Part shown: positions 13,217-13,271 of the stretch, one piece after another
How positions within the stretch are numbered: the stretch's first letter is position 1
Layout: every line of letters begins with the position of its first letter
DNA from: an uncultured Anaerotruncus sp.
Lineage (GTDB): Bacteria > Bacillota > Clostridia > Oscillospirales > Ruminococcaceae
Assembly: GCF_902490045.1 (NCBI RefSeq)
Contig: NZ_CABUCJ010000070.1
Span: forward strand, 1 to 13,271
DNA length: 13,271 nt
Direction: 5' to 3'
Made by a program: the position numbers and the translations under genes
Notes under the pieces: model-generated
What the model was told of the DNA's origin: nothing
Seen by the model: only the letters and a program-made list of their open reading frames with translations
The model's database searches: none

Positions 13217-13271
13217 AGGGGCGCTGAGCGGACACGGGGCCGGGCGGCGGGACCGCATGGGCCGCGGGCCC
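13217..13271. other. Unassigned end of window
   Basis: Fifty-five GC-rich bases after the cinA stop. No start, terminator with T tract, or RNA was recognised. Confidence 0.5.

Overview
The window looks like chromosomal core DNA of a GC-rich, spore-forming anaerobe of the Clostridia (an Oscillospiraceae- or Ruminococcaceae-like Firmicute). The evidence is a spoVAC-spoVAD-spoVAE sporulation operon, a T-box leader, strong AGGAGG-type ribosome binding sites, sigma-A promoters and abundant intrinsic terminators. No phage, IS element, CRISPR array, tRNA or rRNA was seen. The exact taxon cannot be read from the sequence.

Layout, left to right. (1) The 3' part of a glycogen phosphorylase gene (+), cut by the window edge, converges on purA (-). 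Their two terminators flank a roughly 170-bp palindrome-rich repeat. (2) purA and the spoVA operon (+) diverge from a shared 154-bp region. (3) spoVAE converges on a methionine-type ABC operon metN-metI-metQ (-). This second convergent junction holds another copy of the same repeat, inverted and again between two terminators. (4) mscL (+) diverges from metN. (5) Between mscL and the next gene lies a complete T-box riboswitch on the minus strand, with its own consensus promoter, specifier loop, antiterminator and terminator. No gene follows it directly on that strand: it points into the 3' end of mscL, and metN is the next minus-strand gene. (6) A prolyl-tRNA editing protein and a HAD phosphatase form a two-gene + operon. 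It converges, over a shared bidirectional terminator, on a core-only DEAD-box helicase (-). (7) cinA (+) closes the window, with its own extended -10 promoter.

The T-box is the most interesting item. Its T-box base reads UGGU, which predicts a tRNA with discriminator A73. That fits tRNA-Met better than tRNA-Asp, so an ATG reading of the specifier loop is plausible. Read-through would run antisense across mscL and then reach metNIQ, which would make a methionine-starvation leader placed across an opposing gene. The second item is the pair of intergenic repeats sitting exactly in the two convergent junctions 3.5 kb apart. Otherwise the genes are housekeeping functions: glycogen breakdown, AMP synthesis, dipicolinate uptake into spores, methionine import, osmotic protection, translation quality control, RNA remodelling and NMN deamidation.
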